Assembly: GCF_014253065.1 (NCBI RefSeq)
Contig: NZ_JACLZK010000002.1
Location: forward strand, 310,001-374,000
From: Campylobacter massiliensis
GTDB taxonomy: Bacteria; Campylobacterota; Campylobacteria; Campylobacterales; Campylobacteraceae
Length of the DNA: 64,000 nt
Direction: 5' to 3'
Numbering within the stretch: position 1 is the first letter of the stretch; each line of letters opens with the position of its first letter. The notes under the pieces are model-generated. The model saw only the letters and a list, made by a program, of their open reading frames with translations. It was not told where the DNA came from and did not search any database. A program made the translations under genes and the position numbers. Of the stretch, positions 10,185 to 19,693 are shown one piece after another.

Positions 10185-10480
10185 GTCGTTTAGGTTTTTG
10201 CCGCGTAGCTTTGTTTGCTAGTGCGGTTATATAGATTATAAATTCGGCGCTTTTTGTCGGTATTAAATTTGTAAATTTACGAATGACGATAGGCGCCAAA
10301 TTTAGATATAAAATTAAGCATAAATTTGTCTTAACGTGCTAGAAATACTCTTTTAGTGAGCAATAAATTTGCTACAAACTCGGCTATGTTTGATTGTAAT
10401 TAAGTTTTTAAAGTTTATTTTAAGCATTATTTTTGCGAACATAAGGTAAGATTAAGGCAAATTTTTCTTAAGGCTAAATT
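10185..10480. other. AT-rich intergenic region
   Basis: About 296 bp between the TonB receptor and the Sel1 lipoprotein, with several AAATTT copies and no credible ORF. A promoter for the lipoprotein is probably in the AT-rich part near 10380-10450, but no clean -10 stands out. Confidence 0.35.
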
Positions 10481-11098
10481 TTGAAACGCGCTATTTTTCA
10501 AGCTATCTCGCACGTTATCATCTTTACGCTGGTTGCGGCGTTTGCTAGCGGTTGTGCCGCACAAAAAAAGGCAAACCCCGACACCCCAATGCCTATCACA
10601 AATGATGAAATAAAGCACATCTGCGACGATAAAACCCCAAAAGAATGCAACAACACGGGCGTGAAATTTGAAAACGACAAAGACTACGAGCGCGCAAAGC
10701 TCTGCTATCAAAAGGCCTGTGAGGATAACGAGGGTATCGCCTGTTCAAATCTAGGCTCGCTGCATCAAAAGCTAAAAAGCAAGGATGAGAGCGAGATCTT
10801 GACGATATTTGCGAAGTCCTGCACGCTCGGCAACAAATACGGCTGTTATAACGCAGCTAACTTTTACCGCCTAGGACGCGGTACGGAGCATGATTTTGCC
10901 GCGGCGCGAAGGCTCTATGAGAAGTCGTGCTTACAGCTAGAGCACGCGCAAAGCTGCTCAAATCTAGGCGGCATGCATCAGTTTTCGCTAGGCGTCAAAA
11001 CCGCAGACTTGGAAGCTGCGAAGAAATTTTATAAAATGGGCTGCGAGATGGGCGATGAGATCGGCTGTAGAAATCTCTCGCTGATAAGTAACGAGTAA
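10481..11098 (+). CDS. Sel1-like repeat, cysteine-rich lipoprotein (Hcp-like)
   Basis: The 205-residue protein starts at TTG 10481. It has an N-terminal signal with lipobox FASGC (Cys at about 25), so it is probably lipidated. The body consists of Sel1-like helical repeats in which Cys pairs recur at fixed spacing (LCYQKACE, IACSNLG, YGCYNAA, QSCSNLG, IGCRNLS). This is the layout of the Helicobacter cysteine-rich proteins, whose repeats are each closed by a disulfide. Such proteins are periplasmic or secreted and mediate protein contacts; the partner is unknown. Monocistronic by position. Confidence 0.82.
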   Translation: MKRAIFQAISHVIIFTLVAAFASGCAAQKKANPDTPMPITNDEIKHICDDKTPKECNNTGVKFENDKDYERAKLCYQKACEDNEGIACSNLGSLHQKLKSKDESEILTIFAKSCTLGNKYGCYNAANFYRLGRGTEHDFAAARRLYEKSCLQLEHAQSCSNLGGMHQFSLGVKTADLEAAKKFYKMGCEMGDEIGCRNLSLISNE

Positions 11099-11324
11099 AA
11101 TTTGCTTTTATGTTTTTCTCGCACTGCTGGCTCTGGCTTCTAAAATCTACTTAAGCTACCGCTAAATTTTGCCTAGTTTACAACTCTTACGGGCTATTTT
11201 CTACATATAGATTTTGAGCGTTAAATTTGACGAAACGGCAAAGTCGTATCTAAATTTACCTCAAATTTGTCAGATACTGACGTAAAATCAAATCAGACGA
11301 GCCCGCAGCTCGCAAGAGTCAAAT

Positions 11325-12869
11325 TTAAAGACCCAACACAGTCTTAAGAAGCATATAGATTAGCGCTGCCGAGCCGCCTGCAATCGGTAGCGTGATAACC
11401 CACGCAAGCACGATAGGCTTGACCATTTTCCAGTTGGCGTCGCGGTTTAGTATACCGATACCAAGCACCGCACCGATGAGGATGTGCGTCGAGGAGACGG
11501 GGATGCCGAGCTTTGTAGCTAGCAGGATAACGGTACTGGCCGCTAGCTCGGCGCTAAATCCCGTCGTAGGCAGGATCTCGGCTAGCTTGCTACCGATCGT
11601 GGCGATGACCTCTTTGCCTAAAAACCAAAGCCCGACCACGAGCGAGATGCCAAACGTCACCATTGCAATTCCCGGCACCGGAGCGGTGGCGTTTATGGAG
11701 CCTGTTTTTAGCACGTCTAGGATCGCGGCAAATGGACCTACGGCGTTTGCGATATCGTTGGCGCCGTGAGAGAAGGCAAACGAGGAGGCCGTAAATATCT
11801 GAAACCACGAGAAAATGCGGTTCGTACTCTTTTCGGCATTGTCTTTTTTCATCACGTTTATCATCGCAAGCGTAGCGAGATAGGTGACGATACCGATGAC
11901 GCAGATGATCCAGATCGTGCCGATAAAACCTAGATCTAAATTTAGATGCTCAAGCCCTTTAAAAAGCATCATCGATGAGATGATGATCGCGCCGATGCCC
12001 GCTACCATCGGGATGTGTTTGCGCATGGCTTTTGACGTATCGATCTCTTTTTCGCGCTCTTTCATGGCTTTGATGGCGAGCTTGTATTCGCTGCGTTCGC
12101 CGCTTTCGACATCATCCTCGTCAAGGACCGCGATCTTGCTTAGTATCCTTATCTGTTCGCTTTCGGGTTTTGTTTTTAGCTCTTGTAGATAGCGCTCTTT
12201 ATAGGCTTTACGTTCGCGTTTTAGCACCTTTAGCTCTAGGGTAAATTTACGAGTCGGGATCAAAATTTTAGATTTTATGTAGCCGTAAATGAAATAAGAA
12301 AGGATGCCTCCTAGCAGCGGCGAGATAACCCAGCTAACGGCAATCCTGCCTATCTCGCCCCAGGAAACCATAGCTAGAGCCTTATCCCCGCCCATAGTCG
12401 TAAAGCCCATCGTAAGCCCGGCGCCGACGATACCGCCTACGATCGAGTGCGTCGTAGAGATAGGTAGACCCTTTTTAGACGCGATAAAAAGCCAGATACC
12501 AGAGCTTAAAAGCGCCGACATCATAATCAGCACGAAAAGCATAGGCTCCGTGCCCTCCTGCGGGAAGCTCACTATGCCTTCGCGAATGGTTTTGGTCACC
12601 TCGCCGCCGGCAAATATCGCGCCGCTAAGCTCGAAAATAGCGGCGATAACTAAGGCTTGCTTTATCGTGACGGTCTTGGCGCCCACGCTCGTGCCAAAGG
12701 AGTTTGCGACGTCGTTGCCGCCGATGTTAAACGCCATAAAGATACCGAAAATACTAGCGATACTGAAAAGCAAAAAGTGATGAGTCGGGATGTACTGATA
12801 GCCCCAAACGAAAAATCCAAACGCGGTGATTATAAAGATCGCAAATGCAAAGAGATTGTCGCTTCTCAA
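11325..12869 (-). CDS. inorganic phosphate transporter, PiT family
   Basis: The 514-residue membrane protein carries the two inverted signatures of the PiT family: FNIGGNDVANSFGT near residues 48-61 and GANDIANAVGP in the second half. There are about ten membrane helices and a charged cytoplasmic loop (about residues 205-285, rich in Lys/Glu) between the halves. It would move phosphate with protons or as a metal-phosphate complex. It stands alone, convergent to nothing close, and has its own TATAAT 27 bp upstream. Confidence 0.92.
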   Translation of the reverse strand: MRSDNLFAFAIFIITAFGFFVWGYQYIPTHHFLLFSIASIFGIFMAFNIGGNDVANSFGTSVGAKTVTIKQALVIAAIFELSGAIFAGGEVTKTIREGIVSFPQEGTEPMLFVLIMMSALLSSGIWLFIASKKGLPISTTHSIVGGIVGAGLTMGFTTMGGDKALAMVSWGEIGRIAVSWVISPLLGGILSYFIYGYIKSKILIPTRKFTLELKVLKRERKAYKERYLQELKTKPESEQIRILSKIAVLDEDDVESGERSEYKLAIKAMKEREKEIDTSKAMRKHIPMVAGIGAIIISSMMLFKGLEHLNLDLGFIGTIWIICVIGIVTYLATLAMINVMKKDNAEKSTNRIFSWFQIFTASSFAFSHGANDIANAVGPFAAILDVLKTGSINATAPVPGIAMVTFGISLVVGLWFLGKEVIATIGSKLAEILPTTGFSAELAASTVILLATKLGIPVSSTHILIGAVLGIGILNRDANWKMVKPIVLAWVITLPIAGGSAALIYMLLKTVLGL

Positions 12870-12896
12870 GCAAGTCCTTTTAAAAATGAATGGCTA

Positions 12897-12902
12897 ATTA
12901 TA
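12897..12902 (-). promoter_or_regulatory. -10 box of the phosphate transporter gene
   Basis: On the minus strand this reads TATAAT, placed so that transcription would start about 20 bp before the ATG at 12869. No good -35 is visible, as is usual in Campylobacter. Confidence 0.5.
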
Positions 12903-12965
12903 ACTATATTTTTCTTAAGCAAGCCAAATTTAGGCGGTTTTATTAGCTTTAAATTTTAGCTTCGT

Positions 12966-12971
12966 TATAAT
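12966..12971 (+). promoter_or_regulatory. -10 box of the yqeY-like gene
   Basis: A perfect TATAAT lies 28 bp before the ATG at 13000, with an AAAGGAG ribosome binding site between them. The -35 region is weak. Confidence 0.55.
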
Positions 12972-12999
12972 TTGCCCACTTAAATTTAAAGGAGAAAAA

Positions 13000-13437
13000 A
13001 TGACGATTAGGGAGCAAATTTTAGAGGACATCAAGACTGCGATGAAAGAAAAAGATAACTTTCGCCGCGACACGCTAAGGCTCATAAACTCGGTCATCAA
13101 GCAAGTCGAAGTCGATGAGCGCGCCGAAATGACGGATGAAAAGGTGTTGCCGATCCTACAAACTCAGATAAAACGCCGCATGGACTCTATCGAGCAGTAT
13201 AAAAACGGCGGCAGGGACGATCTGGCGCAAAATGAGCAAAAAGAGATCGACATCATAAGCGGCTATCTACCGAAGCAACTAAGCGCGGACGAGCTAGAAG
13301 CCCAGATAAAAGAGATTATCGCGGGACTAGGCGAGGGCGCAAATATCGGTGCGGTGATGAAAGCGGCCAAAGAAAAAATCGGCGCTAGAAGCGACGGCAA
13401 GAGCATAAGCGAGTGCGCAAAGAGGCTGCTAGGCTAA
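13000..13437 (+). CDS. GatB/YqeY domain protein
   Basis: The 145-residue protein matches the stand-alone YqeY family in length and motifs: N-terminal helix with LRLINSVIKQVEVDER, the QIKRRMDSIEQYKNGGRDDLA segment (split here) near 54-75, and SGYLPKQLS near 90. The same domain forms the tail of GatB in tRNA-dependent amidotransferases and binds tRNA, but the role of the stand-alone form is not settled. It has its own promoter and terminator. Confidence 0.88.
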   Translation: MTIREQILEDIKTAMKEKDNFRRDTLRLINSVIKQVEVDERAEMTDEKVLPILQTQIKRRMDSIEQYKNGGRDDLAQNEQKEIDIISGYLPKQLSADELEAQIKEIIAGLGEGANIGAVMKAAKEKIGARSDGKSISECAKRLLG

Positions 13438-13448
13438 ATTTTGCATTT

Positions 13449-13486
13449 AAATTTGACCGAGTTTGTTTTGGAATTTGGTCAAATTT
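13449..13486. repeat. inverted AAATTTGACC / GGTCAAATTT pair
   Basis: Perfect 10-bp arms at 13449-13458 and 13477-13486 around an 18-nt AT-rich centre, 12 bp after the yqeY stop. It sits just before a conventional terminator hairpin. This is one of several operon-end hairpins whose arms are the over-represented AAATTTGA motif. Confidence 0.7.
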
Positions 13487-13492
13487 GAGAGG

Positions 13493-13525
13493 AGGCAAGC
13501 TTGTTTTAGACAAGTTTGCCTTTTG
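13493..13525 (+). terminator. intrinsic terminator of yqeY
   Basis: Stem AGGCAAGCTTGT / ACAAGTTTGCCT (12 bp with one G-U pair), loop TTTAG, followed by TTTT. Located 56 bp after the stop codon. Confidence 0.75.
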
Positions 13526-13832
13526 TGGAATTAAGGCAATACAGAGAATGGCCGGTGTGCTTTTTGGTTAAATTTGTTGAATTTGCGACATACGGTTGTT
13601 TTTTGATTGGCACGAGGCAAATTTGGAAATTTTGATTCATGGATATAAATTTGCAAGGATGTATTACGCCTTTTGCAAAAGAGTGTAAATTTATGCCTAC
13701 AAGTTTAAAACAAATCCAAGATATTTTTTATTGCTCTCAGGCATGGTTTGTACTATTTTGATGCAGCTATACATTGTAAGATTTTTGCTTTTGACGACTT
13801 GATTGATTTTTTGAGGTAGCGCGAGAGGGTTC
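13526..13832. other. gene-free stretch
   Basis: 307 bp between convergent genes. It contains scattered AAATTT copies and only very short frames (for example 17 codons from 13693). I see no RNA gene or mobile remnant. Confidence 0.4.
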
Positions 13833-13869
13833 AAATTTAAGCCAAACGTTTTAAATTTGGCTCAAATTT
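13833..13869 (-). terminator. AAATTT-armed hairpin after the chemoreceptor gene
   Basis: Arms AAATTTAAGCCAAA (13833-13846) and TTTGGCTCAAATTT (13856-13869) pair over 14 positions with one wobble. It lies just beyond the chemoreceptor stop (13878) on the minus strand, so it probably ends the cts/PAS/MCP transcript, although the following T run is short. Confidence 0.5.
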
Positions 13870-13877
13870 TAATAATA

Positions 13878-15140
13878 TTACTTTACGCTTTCTTCTATCG
13901 TCGCGTCTATTATCTTAAATATCTCGCCGCTTGCTTGTCTGACCTTGGCGAATCTATCGACGAATTTTTGGATATCGTTCATGCTGTAGCCGTTTTTCGA
14001 GTCGTCTAGATTGGCTTTTACTAGATCGCTTATTTGTTTTGCCGGGACGCTTGCCTTCTCAAAGCTTTTTGAATTTGCAAAATATGCCGCCGCGCTCTCG
14101 TACCATGCGTTTAAATTTTGCGTTTGTTTTTGCATGTTTTCGTCATCGCCTCTTTCGTTGATAACGTTTCCGTATGCGGTCTGCAGATACGTCACTCGGT
14201 TGATCTTGCCGATGATGCCGATGGTTTTGTTTTCGACGTATTTTGAGATTTTTGCACTTTGCGTCGCGCCTTGGCTAAATACATTCACAGCATCTCTAAA
14301 TTTAGACACGCTCACGTTTGCGACTTGCGCTATTTGCGTGATTTTGTTGGAGTTGTCGTTTAGGTCGTTTGTTTGTTGTTGCAGAGTTTGGATGTTTATG
14401 CCGATTTCGCTTGTAGCTTTTTGCGTATTTTCGGCTAGCTTTCGCACCTCGTCTGCAACCACGGCAAAGCCTCGTCCGTGCTCGCCGGCGCGTGCCGCTT
14501 CGATAGCAGCGTTAAGGGCGAGTAGGTTTGTTTGCTCGGCGATATCTTTGATCAAATTTACGACCGATGAGATTTCCTCGGTTCTGTGGGTTAAATTTTT
14601 AATAGCTTCGGTAGACTCTGTGATAAGGTGCTCTAGGTTGCCCATATTTTGGCTAAGTTCGCTTACGGCCGACATGCTTTCGTTGGCCTTTACCGAAGTA
14701 TCTTGCGCCATGGTTGAAATTTGGGTTAAATTTTTAATGCTTTGATTTAGGTCGTTTTGCACTTCTAAAATACCGTCGTTTCCATTACCGAGCTCGCTAA
14801 ATTTTTCAGATAGTATACCTCTGGTTTTACCTTTTTGACCGGCTTTTATGCCCTCGACGCCTTCGCTCATGGAAATGGCATTGGTTCTAAAAAGACCACG
14901 AAATCCCTCTGCAAAAATATTTCTATAAGTTATCCCGCTTTCGGCCGATTTTACGCAAGTGCCCATTTCTCTTTGCAAAGCTTCGATTTGATCGAGCAAA
15001 TCGTTTATACCAAGTGCTATTTTGCCGATTTGAGAGTTTGGATCTATTTGTAAAATTCTAGGTTCCAAAAAGCCGTTTCTAGCCTGTTCGACCACATTTA
15101 AAATTTCATCGTAATTTACTTTTTCTTTTTTAAAAAACAT
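13878..15140 (-). CDS. soluble methyl-accepting chemotaxis protein with degenerate CZB-like tail
   Basis: The 420-residue protein has no membrane segment. Residues 1-100 look like a HAMP/PAS-adjacent helical module. The signalling hairpin tip ([20 protein letters not shown], near 199-218) and [16 protein letters not shown] follow directly. The C-terminal 110 residues align in layout with the chemoreceptor zinc-binding (CZB) domain, keeping the WY of its C-x-x-G-x-W-Y motif (NLNAWYE near 345), but the whole segment 310-420 has no His or Cys, so the zinc site is gone. The gene follows a PAS-only protein by 9 bp, resembling split energy-taxis receptors such as CetA/CetB. It signals to CheA/CheW from the cytoplasm. 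Confidence 0.87.
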   Translation of the reverse strand: MFFKKEKVNYDEILNVVEQARNGFLEPRILQIDPNSQIGKIALGINDLLDQIEALQREMGTCVKSAESGITYRNIFAEGFRGLFRTNAISMSEGVEGIKAGQKGKTRGILSEKFSELGNGNDGILEVQNDLNQSIKNLTQISTMAQDTSVKANESMSAVSELSQNMGNLEHLITESTEAIKNLTHRTEEISSVVNLIKDIAEQTNLLALNAAIEAARAGEHGRGFAVVADEVRKLAENTQKATSEIGINIQTLQQQTNDLNDNSNKITQIAQVANVSVSKFRDAVNVFSQGATQSAKISKYVENKTIGIIGKINRVTYLQTAYGNVINERGDDENMQKQTQNLNAWYESAAAYFANSKSFEKASVPAKQISDLVKANLDDSKNGYSMNDIQKFVDRFAKVRQASGEIFKIIDATIEESVK

Positions 15141-15149
15141 AATTTTCCT

Positions 15150-15653
15150 TTATAGTCTTTGCAGGTCATTCATTAGCTCATCATAGCTTTTGTTTTTTTC
15201 TTTTAAAATACTTTCAAGTAGCTTTGACGACGCCTCTATACCGCCGCTTTTTTCGATTTCCAGTAGTTGCTTGTAAAGTGGAATAATGATTTCTAAAGCT
15301 TTTGGATTTGGTTTGCGTCTGACGGAATAGTAGCCGATAGTGTTGCCGTTTTGGTCAAGCGAAGCCGTCACGTTTGCAAATACCCAGTAGAATGAACCGT
15401 CAAAGCTTTTGTTTTTAACGTAGGCAAAAACCTCTTTTTTGTTTTTCACGTGTTCCCATAAAATTTTAAAAACAATGCGCGGCATATCGGGATGTCTTAC
15501 GATATTGTGCGGCTTTCCGATAAGCTCATTGCCTTTTGCTCCGACTATTTGGGTAAAAGGGATATTACAATAGGTTATTTTGCCCTTTGTGTCTGTTTTT
15601 GAAACCAAAAACGCATCGGCGCTAACTTGACGCTCAACTAAACTGTTTTGCAT
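15150..15653 (-). CDS. PAS domain sensor protein (Aer/CetB-like)
   Basis: The 167-residue protein is a single PAS domain (about 20-125) plus a helical tail. The NIVRHPDMPRIVF segment near 50-62 and YWVFANV near 88-94 are hallmarks of the FAD-binding PAS of Aer, which senses redox or energy state. It has no output domain of its own. The next gene, 9 bp downstream, is a receptor lacking a sensor domain, so the two probably form a bipartite energy-taxis receptor, as CetB does with CetA in C. jejuni. FAD binding is inferred from family resemblance. Confidence 0.85.
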   Translation of the reverse strand: MQNSLVERQVSADAFLVSKTDTKGKITYCNIPFTQIVGAKGNELIGKPHNIVRHPDMPRIVFKILWEHVKNKKEVFAYVKNKSFDGSFYWVFANVTASLDQNGNTIGYYSVRRKPNPKALEIIIPLYKQLLEIEKSGGIEASSKLLESILKEKNKSYDELMNDLQRL

Positions 15654-15673
15654 TTATTTCCTTAAATTCCTAT

Positions 15674-16924
15674 TTATTGTCGCCCTTGGACGGCATTTCC
15701 AAGATCCCACATAGGCATAAAAATACCGAGAGCCAAAAGAATAACCATGCAAGCCATAAATAAAAGCATGATCGGCTCGACGTAGCTTGAGATATTGTCG
15801 ACTAGGTCGCTAAATTTAGCCTTGTAATAGTCGGTTATCTTTTCTAGCATCGCATCTATCGCACCGCCTTTTTCACCCGCGCTTAGCATCTGTATAAGCA
15901 TGCTTTCGTAAAGCTGAGTATCCCTAAAGGCCTCTGTTAAAGATACGCCTCTTGAAACCGCGATCTTGATCGTAGCGAGCTTGTCGTGTATGTCTTGGTT
16001 TTCTACCGTTAAAGTCGCTGTTTCAAGGGCGTCGGCGATAGGAATACCTGCCCTTACAAGCTCTGTAAAAATAAGATTAAATCTGCTCATGGTTGAGTAA
16101 AATATAACCTTATTGATTAAATAAACTTTTAGCATAAATTTATCAAATTTGTATTTAAAATCATCATTGCTTTTGTATAAGTGCTTGATGGCATATATTG
16201 TGGCTATAAAACCGGCTAAGATATATAGGCCGTAATTACTTAATGCGCTCTCTATGGAAAGAAGAATTATTGTAGGAAGAGGCAGTCTTGCTCCAAGCTG
16301 TTCAAATATCTCCCTAAACTGGGGGACAACAAATAACATCAAAATAACAAAAGCTATAGCCATAGCAGACATTACTATAATCGGATATCTGAGGGCTTTT
16401 TTAAATTTTCTCTGGTTTTCCCAAACTTCTTGTAAAATTTCAGACAGTTTATGTAGCGACTCAGACATATTGCCGGTGCTTTCGCCAAGTTTCACCATGG
16501 CTACAACTACGTCACCGAGCTCACCCTTAAATTTAGTTATAGCATCGGTTAGACTTTGGCCTTGGTTAAGATCGTCGTTTAAGGTTGCAAATACAGCCTT
16601 GAGTCTCTTGTCTTCCGTGGATTTTGAAACTTCTTTAATGCTATCGTGGATTGAAATTCCGGCATTGGTCATAACACTTAGCTGCCTAAAGGCGGCAATT
16701 AGGTTATTAACTTTTATTTTTGAACCACCGAGAAAAGTTGATACTTTACTAATTAGATCGGCAAATTGTTCTTCTATGGGAACATTTTTTGTTTCACCGA
16801 CTTTTACTATTATACCAGCATTTTTATTTTTTGCTATAGCCTGCGCTTCACTTCTGTTGTTTGCCTTTAAGGTCATCTTCTGGCGACGACCATTAGCCAT
16901 ATATTCAACTTCAAAAAATTTCAT
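15674..16924 (-). CDS. ctsF: type II secretion/type IV pilus inner-membrane platform protein (GspF/PilC/MshG-like), CtsF
   Basis: The 416-residue protein has two GspF domains (about 75-200 and 275-400), each followed by hydrophobic segments near 180-200, 230-250 and 385-408. The conserved G-x-S-L-x-x-A in each repeat is visible (GQSLTDAI near 138; GVSLTEAF near 315). It forms the membrane platform on which the assembly ATPase acts. It overlaps the upstream ATPase by 4 bp. In C. jejuni the equivalent CtsF is needed for natural transformation; the name here rests on neighbours and gene order. Confidence 0.87.
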   Translation of the reverse strand: MKFFEVEYMANGRRQKMTLKANNRSEAQAIAKNKNAGIIVKVGETKNVPIEEQFADLISKVSTFLGGSKIKVNNLIAAFRQLSVMTNAGISIHDSIKEVSKSTEDKRLKAVFATLNDDLNQGQSLTDAITKFKGELGDVVVAMVKLGESTGNMSESLHKLSEILQEVWENQRKFKKALRYPIIVMSAMAIAFVILMLFVVPQFREIFEQLGARLPLPTIILLSIESALSNYGLYILAGFIATIYAIKHLYKSNDDFKYKFDKFMLKVYLINKVIFYSTMSRFNLIFTELVRAGIPIADALETATLTVENQDIHDKLATIKIAVSRGVSLTEAFRDTQLYESMLIQMLSAGEKGGAIDAMLEKITDYYKAKFSDLVDNISSYVEPIMLLFMACMVILLALGIFMPMWDLGNAVQGRQ

Positions 16925-18678
16925 ACTTTAGCCACCCTAAATACTTCATCTATTGTTGTAATGCCTCTTGCAGCTCTTATAACGCCATCCTTAAACATGT
17001 CTATAAAATGCTCTTCGAGTGCCACTTTTTTTATTTCTTCTTTTGTGGTTCCGTTTGCTATCATTGCCGCGATCTTATCGCTTATCGGCAAAACTTCACT
17101 TATCATCTCTCGTCCTACATAGCCGGTTTGCGAGCACTGATCACAGCCGACATGCTTATAAAACTGATAGTCTTGCGGTAAAAAGTCTTGAAACTGCTCT
17201 TGCAAATTTGACGGTAAAACTGTTTTTTGTTTACAGTTTGGACATAGTTTTCTAACAAGTCTTTGAGCTTCTATCGCCACCAATGCGCCGCTAATTAAAT
17301 ACGGCTCGATCCCCATATCGGCGATTCTCGTTACGGCGCTTATTGCATCGTTTGTGTGAAGCGTCGAAAACACTAAGTGCCCAGTAAGTGCGGCCTGAAT
17401 GGCTATACGAAGCGTTTCCTGGTCTCTGATCTCGCCTATCATTATGATGTCCGGGTCTTGTCTTAAAATAGAGCGAAGGGCTGAAGCAAAAGTAAGTCCG
17501 ACCTTTTCATTTACGTGGACTTGCTGGATCATATTTAGCTGGTACTCTACTGGATCTTCAACTGTTATTATTTTTGTTTCAACGCTTTTTATGTCGTTTA
17601 ATGCAGCATAAAGAGTGGTTGTTTTACCGGAGCCGGTTGGCCCGGTAACCAATATAATGCCGTAAGGAGCCTTCATTGCTTTGTTAAATTTATCAAATGT
17701 GTTTGGATGCATACCTAAATTTTCAAGGCTAATTAGGACTTTTGATTTATCCAAAATACGTAAAACTATGCTCTCGCCGTGCAGTATCGGCAATGTAGAA
17801 ATACGAAAATCATACTCCTTGCCAGCTACTTGAGCAGAAAAGCGCCCGTCTTGAGGTTTTCTGCGTTCAGCTATATCCATATTTGATAGTAGCTTCATGC
17901 GTGATACTAGAGGCGGAAAAAGATCTTTATCAAAGATAAAAAGTTCAGCTAGCATGCCGTCGATTCTACCTCGCACGACGCAGTTTGTGGCTGTGGCTTC
18001 AATATGTATATCGCTTGCGCGACTTACTATCGAAGTTCGTAAAATGACTTCAATCAATTTTAATATGCCGGAGCTATTTTCATTTGCGTTGCCGCCTACT
18101 ACAGTCGTTGATGAGAGTTCTTTTCTGATTTCGGCAACTATACCTTTAACGCTATCGTTTAATTCAACTTTGCTTAGATATTTGTCAATCTTTGAGGGAT
18201 CCGCGACAACGGGCTTTAGTAGCTTCCTATTAAATACAGCCTGAAGTCTATCTTGCCCAGACATATCAAAAGGATTTTTAAAAGCTACATATACAGCGAT
18301 CTCATCTTCTTTTATAGGTAGTGCCTGGTATGTTTTTAGTTGATTTAGCTGGACTTTTTCGCAAAGTTTGTAATCTATATCAATGTTGTCTAGATCAATA
18401 TACTCAAGCTTAAATTTGGTTGCTACTGATTTTAAAAAATCTTTTAAATTTACGGCAAAATTTTCTACGATATCATCTATCGTGATGCGTTGTCTTTTGT
18501 AGAGTTCGCCTAGTGTATCATAAATAGAGTCATTTTGTAAATTTGGCGCTTCCTTGTGAAAAATTGATTCAAAATCTTTTTTTTCTTTTAGGGCAGTCTC
18601 GATATTGATATATTGTGTTTGTGTTATTAGGTTGTTTTTCAAAATGTCAGTTAAAAATACTTCATAAATTTTCTTCAC
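16921..18678 (-). CDS. ctsE: type II secretion/pilus assembly ATPase (GspE/PilB/MshE-like), CtsE
   Basis: At 585 residues it has an N-terminal MshEN/GspE-N domain (about 60-170), then the ATPase core: Walker A GPTGSGKTT at 346-354, Asp box EDPVEYQ near 377, Walker B IMIGEIRD near 413, and His box TLHTNDA near 438. A zinc-binding tetracysteine follows (CPNC...CDQC near 480-510). It powers assembly of the pseudopilus used in DNA uptake. It precedes ctsF with a 4-bp overlap; 109 bp separate it from the TPR gene upstream. Like its upstream neighbours it is AT-richer than the flanking chromosome. Confidence 0.9.
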   Translation of the reverse strand: MKKIYEVFLTDILKNNLITQTQYINIETALKEKKDFESIFHKEAPNLQNDSIYDTLGELYKRQRITIDDIVENFAVNLKDFLKSVATKFKLEYIDLDNIDIDYKLCEKVQLNQLKTYQALPIKEDEIAVYVAFKNPFDMSGQDRLQAVFNRKLLKPVVADPSKIDKYLSKVELNDSVKGIVAEIRKELSSTTVVGGNANENSSGILKLIEVILRTSIVSRASDIHIEATATNCVVRGRIDGMLAELFIFDKDLFPPLVSRMKLLSNMDIAERRKPQDGRFSAQVAGKEYDFRISTLPILHGESIVLRILDKSKVLISLENLGMHPNTFDKFNKAMKAPYGIILVTGPTGSGKTTTLYAALNDIKSVETKIITVEDPVEYQLNMIQQVHVNEKVGLTFASALRSILRQDPDIIMIGEIRDQETLRIAIQAALTGHLVFSTLHTNDAISAVTRIADMGIEPYLISGALVAIEAQRLVRKLCPNCKQKTVLPSNLQEQFQDFLPQDYQFYKHVGCDQCSQTGYVGREMISEVLPISDKIAAMIANGTTKEEIKKVALEEHFIDMFKDGVIRAARGITTIDEVFRVAKV

Positions 18679-18787
18679 TAGGATACCTTTTTAAAATTTT
18701 TAGGAGGACAAGACATGAGAGTATAAGTGTTTAAAGCTGTTCTCTAAATATTTAACATAGCTCCCATGCTTGATAAAATGATACTTA

Positions 18788-19693
18788 TTATAAAGCAGTA
18801 TCGTCCTCTATTTGTCTCATAAGGTCTTCAATATTTGCAGAATTTGCTTTATCGTTGTATATTTTAAGAACGCTTATTGCATCATCTTTTTGTTTTAGAT
18901 TATATTTTGACTTTGCAAATATTATCCAGCTCTCTTCATTGTTGCTATCAAGCTCATTTGCTATTAGCGCCCATTTTTCGCTATTTTTATAGTCTTTAAT
19001 GTCATAGTATCTTCTTGCAATCAGCACTGCAATATCAGAACTATTTGACTTTTCAAATTTAGCCGTTAGTTCATCAACTGAAACATCTGAGCCGGAAGAT
19101 TGAATTTGGAATTTATTTAGATTTTGAGAACTGCTCATGCCTTTTGCGACAATAGGCTTTTCAGAATCAAAATTTATCATTTCTTCTGTTGGTGTTTTTA
19201 CTGCGACTTGTCTGCCGCCAATGCTTTTACGCATATTGTCTACCGGTGCCGGCTGTATATCTTGCGGTATATCGTTTGCGTTTACCCAACCGTGCTGCTG
19301 AATTTCAGTATTAATACCGTCTGAGGCATCTTCGTTTGCGATACTGTTGTTTTGAGAATTTGATATATTTTCGGTTCCGCCAAAATTATCAGAATTTAAC
19401 AAAGTATTATTGCTCGGATCGATTTTTTGCTCAGGTTCAATATTTTCAGACTGTCTTATAGTATCTTTATTGCTTTCCTTGATATCTTTACTAATTGTTG
19501 TGCTGCTAACATTATTTACTAACGAGTCCTTTAGTAAGTAAAAAGTAAGCGAAGATACGGAAACTGATATAGCCAAAACAGCTGAAATGGCGTATATGTA
19601 GTTCTTTTTATCTGAAAACTTAAACTCTTTTCTCTTTTTGTCGTAGGCTCTCCATCGCCTTTCTAGCTCCAATATCTCATATGTTTCAAGCAT
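18788..19693 (-). CDS. ctsX: membrane-anchored TPR protein (MshN-like), CtsX
   Basis: The 301-residue protein has a short basic cytoplasmic N-terminus, one membrane helix (about 32-54), a long Ser/Asn-rich linker, and a C-terminal TPR-like helical region (about 205-290). This is the layout of MshN, the gene between mshM and mshE. In C. jejuni the gene in this position is ctsX, required for transformation. It overlaps ctsP by 8 bp. Sequence identity to either was not measurable; the call rests on architecture and order. Confidence 0.7.
   Translation of the reverse strand: MLETYEILELERRWRAYDKKRKEFKFSDKKNYIYAISAVLAISVSVSSLTFYLLKDSLVNNVSSTTISKDIKESNKDTIRQSENIEPEQKIDPSNNTLLNSDNFGGTENISNSQNNSIANEDASDGINTEIQQHGWVNANDIPQDIQPAPVDNMRKSIGGRQVAVKTPTEEMINFDSEKPIVAKGMSSSQNLNKFQIQSSGSDVSVDELTAKFEKSNSSDIAVLIARRYYDIKDYKNSEKWALIANELDSNNEESWIIFAKSKYNLKQKDDAISVLKIYNDKANSANIEDLMRQIEDDTAL

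Noticed and set aside
12304-12780. 158-codon plus-strand frame opposite the phosphate transporter
   Set aside because: Antisense to a clear gene; its composition follows the transporter's codon pattern and it has no ribosome site.
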